Notes: generated by a model not told the origin, from the sequence alone. Shown: positions 42,215 to 49,268, numbered from the stretch's first letter. The stretch: 64,000 nucleotides of DNA from a virus (IMGVR_UViG_3300015360_000024:1-64000), one strand, 5' to 3'. Numbers and translations: made by a program.

Positions 42215-43045
42215 TTACCGAGACACGGTGAGGATGCCTCGGATTTCATAGGAAATCGTGTCCCACCATTTGATCTCCGCCTTGGTGAACTTCGTGTGCG
42301 CCCGCCAGGTCTCGCTGACGATATGCTCCTTGGAGAAGGTGCGCCACCAGTCGCTGTCACCGAGGGTGCGAAGGCCAGGCGTCGAGTATCGCTCGATGAG
42401 AGCCTTGGAGGTCGTCTCCACGACACGGTGAGCGTGCTTGGAGATGGTGCAGTTGCGACCCTTGCAGGACTCCCACCGGGGCACATCAGGAAGCGCCCAC
42501 CACTTGCCGGTGTCGCTGTACATGTTGTCGATCACCTTCCGACCCTTGGCGTGCGCCAGCACCGACTCCTTCGAGGGACCCTTGTGTTCGACCTTGCGGT
42601 TGCGCCAGGCACGCTTGCCACGGTCGCGCAGGATGCCGCCATCGTCGATGTAGAAGCGGTGGTAGGCGAAGATGCCAGCGAAGCCGTCTCGCGCAGTGCC
42701 GGCGCCCTCAACGTCGCTCAGCATGTGCTGGTTGACGATGTGCCAGGAAGCGAGGTTCCGGGTGTCGAACTTCGAGGTCAGCTCGCTGTAGACCGCCGCC
42801 CAGGGCTTACCGCAACGGCTCGCGAGCCAGCGGTAGCAGGGGTTCAGCTTGTCCGTGAAGCCCTTACTGACGGGATTGCGCGGCTCGGGGACGGAGTCCT
42901 CGGTAGCCTCGATGTCGAATCGGACCTCGTCGAGCCAGACCTTGGTCCGGCTGCGCTCGTGACGGTGCGACTCGTTGCGCTCGTACTTGTTGTAATTGGC
43001 TCGTCCACCCTCAAGGGCGGAGCGAGAGATGTCCTTGGTGCTCAT
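42215..43045 (-). CDS. Conserved bacterial-type hypothetical protein (276 aa)
   Basis: I use ATG 43045 (MSTKDISRSALEGG). The sequence has a conserved-looking HRHERSRTKVWLDEVRFD, then YRWLASRCGKPWAAVYSEL and HIVNQHML. By eye it resembles hypothetical proteins I associate with myxobacterial genomes. A Cys/Trp-rich C-terminus (WESCKGRNC) may bind metal. Function unknown; probably a host-derived cargo gene. Confidence 0.6.
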   Translation of the reverse strand: MSTKDISRSALEGGRANYNKYERNESHRHERSRTKVWLDEVRFDIEATEDSVPEPRNPVSKGFTDKLNPCYRWLASRCGKPWAAVYSELTSKFDTRNLASWHIVNQHMLSDVEGAGTARDGFAGIFAYHRFYIDDGGILRDRGKRAWRNRKVEHKGPSKESVLAHAKGRKVIDNMYSDTGKWWALPDVPRWESCKGRNCTISKHAHRVVETTSKALIERYSTPGLRTLGDSDWWRTFSKEHIVSETWRAHTKFTKAEIKWWDTISYEIRGILTVSR

Positions 43046-43140
43046 GATGCGGATCTCCTGTTGAACGGCACAATCGGCCTGTGATGAGGCGTGCTTGCTG
43101 CTGTTCATTTGGAGTGCGCATGGTGAGTTCCTTGGAGTTC

Positions 43141-43199
43141 GAGAAGACCTGCTTACCGTTGCTCCCTTCCGGGCCTGGCGGGGTTCACAGGAAGTAGCC
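43141..43199 (-). ncRNA. ffs: Signal recognition particle RNA (bacterial small / 4.5S type)
   Basis: The minus strand contains GCCAGGCCCGGAAGGGAGCA, the SRP helix 8 apex. It has a GGAA tetraloop, a closing CCC/GGG stem (covariant with the E. coli version), and the conserved CAGG/AGCA symmetric loop that binds Ffh. The asymmetric loop (GAACCCC / ACGGTAAG) and a CCTG/CAGG base stem follow. A TTGACA-17-TAGGGT promoter lies directly upstream. SRP RNA with Ffh targets nascent membrane proteins. The exact ends are approximate, and no terminator is evident. No Ffh gene is in the window, so it would use the host protein. Confidence 0.88.
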
Positions 43200-43228
43200 A
43201 CCCTAATAGAGCGGAGCTGCTTTGTCAA
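43200..43228 (-). promoter_or_regulatory. Promoter of SRP RNA
   Basis: TTGACA at 43228-43223, 17-base spacer, TAGGGT at 43205-43200 on the minus strand; transcription would start at the SRP RNA 5' end. Confidence 0.6.
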
Positions 43229-43232
43229 TAAT

Positions 43233-43364
43233 TGGTCGACAGGGCGGGGATTCGAACTCCGCGTAAGGCCGTCCCATTGGTAACCATATTCGTCGGCTCG
43301 CTTGCGCGAACATGTTTGTGAACACGGAAATTTTACGGCTGCCTAACCACTCGGCTACCTGTCG
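43233..43364 (-). tRNA. tRNA interrupted in the anticodon arm (insert A), identity unclear
   Basis: Acceptor CGACAGG/CCTGTCG with encoded ACCA, D arm GCCGAGTGGTTAGGC and GCCGT/ACGGC halves. About 55 bases lie between the halves, with the GCAA-capped structured RNA inside. After removing the insert the loop CAATGGG lacks U33, so the anticodon is not certain. The T arm has a mismatch. Confidence 0.7.
43280..43334 (-). other. Intervening structured RNA, copy A
   Basis: On the minus strand it runs from TAAAATTTCCG through GTTCGC-GCAA-GCGAGC to ATGGTTAC. It is the closed form of the recurrent element, within a tRNA anticodon arm. Confidence 0.65.
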
Positions 43365-43365
43365 G

Positions 43366-43437
43366 TCCCCCGTGAAGGAATCGGACCTTCATCTATCGCT
43401 TATCGGGCGATTGCACGAACCATTGTGCTAACGGGGG
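43366..43437 (-). tRNA. tRNA-Ile (GAT), C33
   Basis: Acceptor CCCCCGT/ACGGGGG, stem ATCGC/GCGAT, loop CCGATAA with C instead of U33; T loop TCCGATT. Confidence 0.75.
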
Positions 43438-43448
43438 AAATCGAATCG

Positions 43449-43522
43449 TAGGGCTGGGTGGGCACGATCCACCGACCTCACGCTTATCAAGCGTGCGCTC
43501 TGGCCAACTGAGCTACAGCCCC
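43449..43522 (-). tRNA. tRNA-Ile (GAT)
   Basis: Acceptor GGGGCTG/CAGCCCT, stem CACGC/GCGTG, loop TTGATAA; unusual T loop ATCGTGC. Confidence 0.85.
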
Positions 43523-43527
43523 AAAAG

Positions 43528-43610
43528 TGCTGGTGACCGGAGTCGAACCGGCCCGGTCTTGCGACCACTGCGTTCTGAACGCAGCGCGGCTACCAATACG
43601 CCACACCAGC
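43528..43610 (-). tRNA. tRNA-Leu (CAG)
   Basis: Class II; acceptor GCTGGTG/CACCAGC, loop TTCAGAA, variable arm GGTC-GCAA-GACC. Confidence 0.9.
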
Positions 43611-43617
43611 GGAAAAA

Positions 43618-43700
43618 TTGTCGGTCATCGACTTTGATGTGTGGAAAATCGCTGAGCTAAGAGGTCAGCACCCAGTTGTTGAATACTGCGATGACCGATC
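43618..43700 (-). ncRNA. Long inverted repeat between tRNA-Pro and tRNA-Leu
   Basis: TCGGTCATCG and CGATGACCGA form a 10-bp stem around about 58 bases with an inner GCTGA/TCAGC stem. It lies just upstream of tRNA-Leu(CAG). It may be a distant relative of the tRNA-leader elements. Confidence 0.4.
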
Positions 43701-43701
43701 G

Positions 43702-43774
43702 TCGGGGTGACTGGAATCGAACCAGCCTAGATCTTGGTCCCAAACCAAGCGGCACACCTTGCGCCTTCACCCCG
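43702..43774 (-). tRNA. tRNA-Pro (TGG)
   Basis: Acceptor CGGGGTG/CACCCCG, stem CTTGG/CCAAG, loop TTTGGGA. Confidence 0.88.
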
Positions 43775-43779
43775 TAAAA

Positions 43780-44136
43780 TTATCCCTTGAACGGTTCTAT
43801 CATACAGCGAACGCCAGCATCGCTGAGGATTGCGCCCATTCGCCGCCGACCGTAATCGTTGAACGAGTGGATCACTACGAACTTGGGCCGCTTCTCTTCA
43901 GATAGCGAGGCGATGAACTCGGCCACGTGTGTGCCGGTCTTCTCGTCTGCCGCTGGACGTCCTGCCGCAGCAAGCTCTGATAGATCGTGGTCAAGGTAGG
44001 CCACGTCGAACACGGTTTGTTCAAGAGCCGCGCAAGCGTCTGCGTAGTTCCAGACCGCCGTAATATCAGAACCGATCCGGTTCATCTTGAAGCGCTTGTG
44101 GCGCTCCTTGTCATCGTCGAGAAAGAAGATCTTCAT
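43780..44136 (-). CDS. Cyclic-phosphate-processing receiver (cREC-like) protein (118 aa)
   Basis: MKIFFLDDDKERHKRF has the acidic cluster of a receiver domain, and AYLDHDLSE is the second signature. The C-terminal half has KFVVIHSFNDYGRRRM with His-Ser. These match a receiver subfamily predicted to process 2',3'-cyclic phosphates at RNA ends and often found beside RNA ligases (established by genome-context studies of the family). Location among tRNAs and an RNA ligase gene supports RNA repair. Activity here is inferred. Confidence 0.6.
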   Translation of the reverse strand: MKIFFLDDDKERHKRFKMNRIGSDITAVWNYADACAALEQTVFDVAYLDHDLSELAAAGRPAADEKTGTHVAEFIASLSEEKRPKFVVIHSFNDYGRRRMGAILSDAGVRCMIEPFKG

Positions 44137-44144
44137 GAGAACCA

Positions 44145-44275
44145 TGGTTGCACGAGCATGAATCGAACATGCGACACCCGCTTAAGAGGCGGTAACCATC
44201 CATCGGTCGGCTCGCTTGCGCGAACAATAAGTTGAAAGACGGGTTTTAGGTGTTTTGCCACTAAACTATCGTGCA
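44145..44275 (-). tRNA. tRNA-Lys (CTT) interrupted between positions 28 and 29
   Basis: The 5' exon (27 nt) ends after CC of the anticodon stem and the 3' exon resumes CGC-CTCTTAA-GCGGG. Joined, they give a flawless cloverleaf with stem CCCGC/GCGGG, loop CTCTTAA, T arm GCATG/CATGC, acceptor TGCACGA/TCGTGCA and encoded ACCA. The 57-base insert is a closed-form copy of the structured element. Confidence 0.85.
44192..44248 (-). other. Intervening structured RNA, copy B
   Basis: Runs TAAAACCCGTC ... GTTCGC-GCAA-GCGAGC-CGACC-GATGG ... GGTTAC. GATGG pairs with CCGTC as stem 2. Its removal restores tRNA-Lys exactly. Confidence 0.75.
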
Positions 44276-44290
44276 ATAAAAAAACGAATC

Positions 44291-44418
44291 GTGGACCAAC
44301 CAGGAGTTGAACCTGGATCTCTCCCTTGCATGGGTAACCATTTCTCGGCCGGCTCGCTTGCGCGAACAATGGATTTAAAACGGGTTTTTTGAGCGTGCTG
44401 CCGTTGCACCATCGGTCC
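44291..44418 (-). tRNA. tRNA (probably Cys, GCA) interrupted in the anticodon stem
   Basis: Acceptor GGACCGA/TTGGTCC, D arm GTGC/GCAC, T arm CCAGG/CCTGG perfect. Removing 58 bases after a 27-nt 5' exon gives an anticodon arm that can show loop ATGCAAG (GCA with U33 and A37), though the product would be about 70 nt and slightly short. Confidence 0.7.
44333..44390 (-). other. Intervening structured RNA, copy C
   Basis: Runs CAAAAAACCCG ... ATTGTTCGC-GCAA-GCGAGCCGG ... AATGGTTAC, the same closed form as copies A and B. Confidence 0.7.
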
Positions 44419-44428
44419 AAAACTATCG

Positions 44429-44501
44429 TGGCAGCGGAGGAACTCGAATCCTATCGCCGTTCGGCTTATGAAACCGACGTCCTGACCCGCAGGTCGCTGC
44501 C
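44429..44501 (-). tRNA. tRNA-Met (CAT)
   Basis: Acceptor GGCAGCG/CGCTGCC, stem TCGGT/GCCGA, loop TTCATAA. Could also be a CAT-type tRNA-Ile after lysidine modification. Confidence 0.82.
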
Positions 44502-44534
44502 AAGTGCGTAGCGGTTGCCCGCTACGCGAAGTCA

Positions 44535-45716
44535 CTACTCTACGCCCGTCACCACTCCGGCCCCAACGGTCTTACCACCCTCACGGACGGCGAATCGAGT
44601 TCCCGGCTCCATTCCGACTGGCTTGTGCAGCTTGAACGTGATGGCTGCGTGCTCGCCGGGACGAATCATGTCGAGATCTCCAGTGCCCTCCACGGTCCCC
44701 GTGACGTCGGTCGTCCCGAAGAAGAACTGCGGCCGGTATCCCTTGAAGAACGGCGTGTGACGACCGCCCTCGTTCGTGGGAATGACGTACAGCTCTGCGT
44801 GGCCAATCGTGTGCGGCTTCACCGAGCCCGGAGCGATCAGAACCTGGCCACGAACGACCTCGTCCCTCTTCACTCCGCGCAGGAGGATTCCGCAGTTCTC
44901 ACCCGCCCGAGCCTCCTGCTGATCCTTGTGGAACATCTGGATGCCCGTAACAGCGACCTGGCGAGGCTTCTGGTCTTCGCCTTCAAGGCCGATGATCTCG
45001 ACCGTAGCGCCGAGGGCTAGAACGCCTCGGTCGATGCGTCCGGTGACCACGGTGCCACGACCTTCGATCGTGTGAACTCCCTCGATGGGCATCATGAACG
45101 GGGACGTGAAGTCACGGATCGGGTCCGGGAAGTGCTTGTCCATCGTCTCGACCAACTCCTTGATACACGCGACATCCGCGTGATCTTTGCCGTGCTCTCC
45201 GATGGCAGCCAGCGCCTTGAGGGCAGAGCCGCAGACCATCGGCGAGTCGAGGTACTTCTGAGCCTTGAGGAAGTCCGAGGTCTCCTCTTTGACCAGCTCC
45301 AGCAGCTCTGGATCCGCGACGTCCACCTTGTTGATGAACACCACGATGTGCGAGACGCCGACCTGACGAGCCAGAAGGATGTGCTCCTTGGTCTGCGGCT
45401 GAGGTCCCTGAGATCCGTCCACCAGGAGCACTGCGCCGTCCATCTGGGACGCGCCTGTGATCATGTTCTTGATGTAGTCGGCGTGCCCCGGGCAGTCGAT
45501 GTGCGCGTAGTGCCGAGTCTCTGACTCGTACTCGACGTGAGCGATGTTGATGGTGATACCTCTGGCCTTCTCCTCGGGGGCTGAGTCGATCTGATCGAAC
45601 TCGACTGCCTTCCCGCCTCGAATCTTTGCCATCACCTTGGTGATAGCGGCCGTCAGGGTGGTCTTGCCGTGATCGACATGACCGATGGTTCCTACGTTCA
45701 CATGCAACTTGCTCAT
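44535..45716 (-). CDS. tuf: Translation elongation factor Tu
   Basis: EF-Tu delivers aminoacyl-tRNA to the ribosome with GTP hydrolysis. The 393-aa protein is full length (E. coli 394). All G motifs are present: GHVDHGKT 12-19, switch I RGITI, DCPGH 74-78 with catalytic H78, NKVD 129-132 and GSAL near 172. Domains 2 and 3 follow, with the expected [22 protein letters not shown] tRNA-binding stretch (quoted in part here by its ends) and the terminus VGAGVVTG. By eye it is a bacterial EF-Tu with distinctive insert EGEDQKPRQ. It is flanked by tRNAs and a 64-aa gene. Confidence 0.97.
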   Translation of the reverse strand: MSKLHVNVGTIGHVDHGKTTLTAAITKVMAKIRGGKAVEFDQIDSAPEEKARGITINIAHVEYESETRHYAHIDCPGHADYIKNMITGASQMDGAVLLVDGSQGPQPQTKEHILLARQVGVSHIVVFINKVDVADPELLELVKEETSDFLKAQKYLDSPMVCGSALKALAAIGEHGKDHADVACIKELVETMDKHFPDPIRDFTSPFMMPIEGVHTIEGRGTVVTGRIDRGVLALGATVEIIGLEGEDQKPRQVAVTGIQMFHKDQQEARAGENCGILLRGVKRDEVVRGQVLIAPGSVKPHTIGHAELYVIPTNEGGRHTPFFKGYRPQFFFGTTDVTGTVEGTGDLDMIRPGEHAAITFKLHKPVGMEPGTRFAVREGGKTVGAGVVTGVE

Positions 45717-45827
45717 CGTCGTACTCGCTCTCGTGGGCTCTTAACCCGTCTCCTCTGCAGAAACTCCCTTCCACGTCGCCGATAATTCGGCTCCAGACGC
45801 TTCCGTTCGTTGTTGGGTAGCAAAAAA

Positions 45828-46022
45828 TCAAATGAGTCCCTTTTCCTTCGCGATCCACTCGGTGATCACCAGGGTTCCTTCGGTGTCAGCCTTGTAGACC
45901 TCGGAGTCGTCGTCGATTTGGGACTTGGGTATCCAGAACTCTTCGCCCTCGATTACAACGAGCAGGGCCTTCTCGGTGTCACGCTTGACCGTGACGTTCT
46001 GGATCTGAACTTTTTCTGCCAT
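45828..46022 (-). CDS. Small hypothetical protein (64 aa)
   Basis: Beta-rich, starting MAEKVQIQNVTVKRD. It lies between tRNA-Met and EF-Tu and is probably co-transcribed with tuf from the promoter at 46121. Function unknown. Confidence 0.6.
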   Translation of the reverse strand: MAEKVQIQNVTVKRDTEKALLVVIEGEEFWIPKSQIDDDSEVYKADTEGTLVITEWIAKEKGLI

Positions 46023-46024
46023 CT

Positions 46025-46100
46025 TGGTGGGCCCTCTCGGGTTCGAACCGAGGATCGATCGGTTATGAGCCGACTGCTTTGACCTCTAAGCTAAGGGCCC
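46025..46100 (-). tRNA. tRNA-Met (CAT), elongator type
   Basis: Acceptor GGGCCCT/AGGGCCC, loop CTCATAA, encoded ACCA. First gene behind the 46121 promoter. Confidence 0.88.
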
Positions 46101-46120
46101 GCAGTCATTGCGACATGTTG

Positions 46121-46149
46121 CAAGTACCCGTGCGCCCCCCAATTGTCAA
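46121..46149 (-). promoter_or_regulatory. Promoter of tRNA-Met / tuf unit
   Basis: TTGACA at 46149-46144, 17-base spacer, TACTTG at 46126-46121 on the minus strand, 20 bases before tRNA-Met. Confidence 0.6.
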
Positions 46150-46195
46150 CGATGCCCGGTTGCTGGATCTGCCCAACCTGTAGTATTCATGGGGC

Positions 46196-46741
46196 ATGTT
46201 CAGGTCGCTGATCAACGAGTGCCGATCCGTCCTTGAAGACGGCGAAGAGTCTGCCGATAAGCCCGCCGTGAACACGGCTGAGGTGGCCCCGAAGGCCAAG
46301 CGGAGGAACAAGCACGATCGAGCGGCCCACAAGATCGGCGAACTACTGGGCACCCACCCGGGGAACTTGTCTCGCAAGAAGATGCTCAAGATGGTTCGCC
46401 ACATGAAGCATCACTTCGAGAAGGGTCACGGGGCAGGCGAAGGCGAAGGCGACTACAAGACCGTCGATGCAGATGATCTGGCAACGCTTGGTCGTCACGC
46501 GGTCGACGTCTCGTCGCACGCCAACGCGATGATGAGAATGCCTGGTCCGGCGCACCACATGGCATCGCACCTCTGCAACCATGTTGCGAACGCTCACGAC
46601 CGGATGAGCAAGTTCTTCAAGATGAACGCCGACGAGGAGTCATCTGAGCTGCATGGCAACGAGTGCGAGAAGCACCGTTCACTCGCCGCCGACCACCGTA
46701 AGAAGGCTCGCCGTCACGGTCACTACGACGGCGAGTACTAG
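46196..46741 (+). CDS. Basic His-rich hypothetical protein (181 aa)
   Basis: A plus-strand gene divergent from the tuf unit. It is rich in Lys, Arg and His (KMVRHMKHHFEKGHG, SSHANAMMRMPGPAHHM), helical, and ends HGHYDGEY. It could bind nucleic acid or metal. Function unknown. Confidence 0.6.
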   Translation: MFRSLINECRSVLEDGEESADKPAVNTAEVAPKAKRRNKHDRAAHKIGELLGTHPGNLSRKKMLKMVRHMKHHFEKGHGAGEGEGDYKTVDADDLATLGRHAVDVSSHANAMMRMPGPAHHMASHLCNHVANAHDRMSKFFKMNADEESSELHGNECEKHRSLAADHRKKARRHGHYDGEY

Positions 46742-46813
46742 TTCGCGCTTGCGGTGATCTCGGAAGTCACCGCTGTGTCGGCACCTAGGACGTGTCGAAG
46801 CGCAACCCGTTCG

Positions 46814-46885
46814 TCCGCCCGCTGGGAGTCGAACCCAGATGAACCGCTTATAAAGCAGCCGCATTAGCCGTTATGCGACGGGCGG
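46814..46885 (-). tRNA. tRNA-Ile (TAT)
   Basis: Acceptor CCGCCCG/CGGGCGG, loop TTTATAA. Confidence 0.85.
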
Positions 46886-46889
46886 ACGG

Positions 46890-46957
46890 CAGGCTGTGCG
46901 GGAATTGAACCCACCAAGGATGCTTTTGGAGAGCGTCCCCCACCCAGTGGCCAGCCT
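46890..46957 (-). tRNA. tRNA-Trp (CCA)
   Basis: Acceptor AGGCTGG/ACAGCCT, loop CTCCAAA region gives CCA; D arm short. Confidence 0.78.
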
Positions 46958-46967
46958 ATATCGTTTG

Positions 46968-47040
46968 TGCATCTAGCAGGAGTCGAACCTGCGTTTTAGC
47001 TTTCGGAGAGCTACGTCCTGTCCAGCTGGACGATAGATGC
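46968..47040 (-). tRNA. tRNA-Arg (CCG)
   Basis: Acceptor GCATCTA/TAGATGC, stem TAGCT/AGCTA, loop CTCCGAA. Confidence 0.88.
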
Positions 47041-47041
47041 A

Positions 47042-47116
47042 TGGTGACTCTACAGGGACTCGAACCCCGATTTCAGCGTCCGTAGCGCTGCGCTCTGTCC
47101 ATTGAGCTATAGAGCC
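47042..47116 (-). tRNA. tRNA-Arg (ACG)
   Basis: Acceptor GGCTCTA/TAGAGTC, stem CAGCG/CGCTG, loop CTACGGA, encoded ACCA. Confidence 0.88.
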
Positions 47117-47122
47117 GAGAAG

Positions 47123-47195
47123 CGGTTCCACCGAGATTCGAACTCGGAACTTAGGTTTCGTAGACCTACGTGATATCCATTTCCACCACGGAACC
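47123..47195 (-). tRNA. tRNA-Arg (ACG), second copy
   Basis: Acceptor GGTTCCG/TGGAACC, stem TAGGT/ACCTA, loop CTACGAA. Sequence differs clearly from the first ACG gene. Confidence 0.85.
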
Positions 47196-47228
47196 AAGAA
47201 AAGAAGCTGCCCTCCACGTCAGAAGTGC

Positions 47229-47605
47229 TTATCGGCCGCTGACTTTCATCAACCAGACCCGTCCAACTACTAAGGCTGGCTCCGGGATCGACCCTCGTCT
47301 GGTAGAGAGCAAAAAATGCTGAATGTACGCAGTAAGTCGGGCGGCGACTTCATCAGCCTGGGGGTAGGCGATGTCGCGTAGGATCTGCTCGACGGTGGTC
47401 AGAATTTTGTCGTCCTTCCACCCGCATCCACGAGCGTCCCTATAGAACGAGATCCAGCAATGGATCATATCGTTCTGCCGGAGAGACTCGCAGACGATCT
47501 CAAGCGGTATCCCGCGAGAGTTGTAGGCGGCGAAGACGTTGCCGACTACGACATTTCCGTCCGATGTCTCTCCTGTCTTGAAAAGTTTCCTGCGTCCCGC
47601 GACAT
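47229..47605 (-). CDS. Hypothetical protein with N-terminal frameshift
   Basis: ATG 47605 has a good GGAGG site, but its frame stops after 19 codons. A second frame gives continuous coding (KLFKTGETSDGNVVVGNVFA ... MIHCWISFYRDARG) to 47229. A one-base indel in CGGG or CAGG near 47590-47597 would join them into about 125 aa. Function unknown. Confidence 0.5.
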
Positions 47606-47718
47606 TTCGTACCTCCAGGGTTGTTAGAAAAAACGCTCGCCTGACTTACACGGAAGAGTAGCCGCCGCGCACCATACCAGACTGCACCATTACGATTATC
47701 TTGGTGGAAGCGAATTGG

Positions 47719-47790
47719 AGCCCGCGAAGGGAATCAAACCCTTAACCTCTCCCATACCAAGGGAGTGCTCTATCGTTGAGCTACGCGGGC
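47719..47790 (-). tRNA. tRNA-Thr (GGT)
   Basis: Acceptor GCCCGCG/CGCGGGC, stem CTCCC/GGGAG, loop TTGGTAT. Confidence 0.9.
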
Positions 47791-47798
47791 ATAAACCG

Positions 47799-47870
47799 TA
47801 CACGAGGTGGGGATCGAACCCACGATCTCTGCGATGTCAACGCAGTATTCTTCCGCTGAACTACTCGTGC
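47799..47870 (-). tRNA. tRNA-Val (GAC)
   Basis: Acceptor GCACGAG/CTCGTGT, stem CTGCG/CGCAG, loop TTGACAT. A structured element ends exactly 5 nt upstream of its 5' end. Confidence 0.9.
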
Positions 47871-47875
47871 AAATT

Positions 47876-47950
47876 GACGAACAAGAAGTGCAGCTGAGCG
47901 TTTGGATCAGATTATTAGTCAGATTGATAACTCAACTACGACGGCTCGTC
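47876..47950 (-). ncRNA. tRNA-leader structured RNA, copy E1
   Basis: Outer stem GACGAGC/GTTCGTC, CGTC strand, 9-bp stem 2 GTAGTTGAG/CTCAGCTGC (with G-U pairs), then TTATC and a long apical loop; other internal-loop strand ACTTCTT. Five bases separate it from tRNA-Val. Confidence 0.7.
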
Positions 47951-47959
47951 AGAAAAAAC

Positions 47960-48019
47960 GGCGAACAAGGAGATGATCGTGGGGTCATTTTCAAGGTAAC
48001 CCATGATCTTCGGCTCGCC
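47960..48019 (-). ncRNA. tRNA-leader structured RNA, copy E2
   Basis: Outer stem GGCGAGC/GTTCGCC, CGAA, stem 2 GATCATGGG paired with CCCCACGATC (one A-C mismatch), TTACC apical motif, ATCTCCTT return strand. It is in tandem with E1. Confidence 0.7.
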
Positions 48020-48026
48020 AAAAACG

Positions 48027-48296
48027 TTAGGCCTGATGGATCGGAATCTGGAACGACAGGCCTTTGCCTTCCAACATCTGGTCGTGAAGACGGTCGATGA
48101 GCTTCTCGAACGGGTAGTCGTCGTCTGAGGCGCCGACGTGCGTATGGTCCTCTCCGAGGTATAGGGTCAGCGAGTTGCCACCCCAGTCCGGCGCAAACGA
48201 GACGACCGGCTTGCCGCTGCCTGGACCTTCTCCATCCTCATTGCATCGCTTGACGATATTCCTGAGGATCTCTTCGCATTTCTCTGCTGTCGTCAT
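48027..48296 (-). CDS. Hypothetical protein (89 aa)
   Basis: A compact acidic protein with SFAPDWGGNSLTLYLGEDHTH, probably beta-rich. It lies between tRNA-Glu and element E2. Function unknown. Confidence 0.55.
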   Translation of the reverse strand: MTTAEKCEEILRNIVKRCNEDGEGPGSGKPVVSFAPDWGGNSLTLYLGEDHTHVGASDDDYPFEKLIDRLHDQMLEGKGLSFQIPIHQA

Positions 48297-48312
48297 TCAT
48301 GGCCTCGGTGAG

Positions 48313-48387
48313 TGGTAGCGCTTAGGGGTATCGATCCCCTTTCCTCTGTTGGAAAGACAGATGTTCTAGCCAGTGAACTAAAGCGCC
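48313..48387 (-). tRNA. tRNA-Glu (TTC)
   Basis: Acceptor GGCGCTT/AAGCGCT, stem TCTGT/ACAGA, loop CTTTCCA, T loop ATCGATA, encoded ACCA. Confidence 0.85.
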
Positions 48388-48468
48388 GTAGGGTGATTTT
48401 TGACTTATTGAAATTAATGGCTACTATTATCCAGATGATCTTGATGTCGATCTCAGCGCGAGGAATTT

Positions 48469-48672
48469 ATGGACATCAAGGAATTGGCGGGCCTGCTCAT
48501 CTTCTACGGTGACCACAAAGATCACTGCGGAATTTCACGTGTACTCTACCACCGAGCTATCACGAACTCGGACCGTCCGGTCACCTACCCGCCATGTGAT
48601 TGCGGCTGGAATGAAGCTCGAAAGAACGCTGCCGGGATCATCAGGACGAGCGGCGCCCATGGATGGCCGTAG
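48469..48672 (+). CDS. Small hypothetical protein (67 aa)
   Basis: Plus-strand gene starting ATG 48469 after GCGAGGA. It has a CDCGWNEARKNAA motif near its end. Function unknown. Confidence 0.45.
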   Translation: MDIKELAGLLIFYGDHKDHCGISRVLYHRAITNSDRPVTYPPCDCGWNEARKNAAGIIRTSGAHGWP

Positions 48673-48744
48673 AGCACGCCGAGGGAGTTTAACCCGTCGA
48701 TCCTGGTTTTGCAGACCAGTGCCTTACCGCTTGGCTATGCGTGC
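48673..48744 (-). tRNA. tRNA-Cys (GCA)
   Basis: Acceptor GCACGCA/GGCGTGC, stem CTGGT/ACCAG, loop CTGCAAA; atypical T loop (GTTAAAC). Confidence 0.82.
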
Positions 48745-49190
48745 AGAACGAAGTCTGACCAATGTTTGGACGTTTGAATCCTATGACAGTTGGCACAGAG
48801 CAAGATGCATTTGTCGACCTCAGCTTTTAGTTGCTCAGTGTTGTATTTTTTGGGGTGCCTGATCATCAAGGTCACGTCGCCCGTCTTGCTTCCAGGGTCC
48901 TTGTGATGAAATTCCAGGCACGGCAAGCGACTCTCTCCGCACGTCGAGCATCGGCATTGCCCGAGGTACATCGCCCATTCGTGCTTCCTTCGCCAAAACA
49001 GGTTTGACAGGTATGTAGGATTCGCCTGTCTCTTCTTGGCGGCCTTATCTAGGTAGTCAGGCTTGGAGCGCTCTGTTTGGCGATACTTCTTAATGCGATC
49101 CTGGTTATTCAAGTACCAGTGCCGCTTCCTGCATGGCGTGGAGCAAAACTCGCCATCGCTTACTTTGCCATGACAGGTCGCGCACTTCAT
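48735..49190 (-). CDS. HNH endonuclease (151 aa)
   Basis: Two zinc modules (CATCHGKV, CSTPCRKRHWY) precede CSTCGESRLPCLEFHHKDP and a C-terminal CILLCANCHRIQT, the HNH core with H-H and C-x-x-C-H. This is the phage homing type. Its 3' end overlaps tRNA-Cys by about 10 bases. Confidence 0.78.
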   Translation of the reverse strand: MKCATCHGKVSDGEFCSTPCRKRHWYLNNQDRIKKYRQTERSKPDYLDKAAKKRQANPTYLSNLFWRRKHEWAMYLGQCRCSTCGESRLPCLEFHHKDPGSKTGDVTLMIRHPKKYNTEQLKAEVDKCILLCANCHRIQTSKHWSDFVLHA

Positions 49191-49268
49191 CTACGCGATC
49201 ATAAAACAACTGTCTACGTCAGATCCAGTGCAATCTGTAGCCAGGCCGCCTGGTGACGTGCAAAAAAC

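Noticed and set aside
42296-43084. 262-aa plus-strand reading frame
   Set aside because: It is the shadow of the 42215-43045 gene, Val/Leu-rich as expected of an antisense frame.
43280-44390. Inserts A-C as group I introns
   Set aside because: They are only 55-58 nt, too short for P3-P9, and sit in the anticodon stem instead of the loop.
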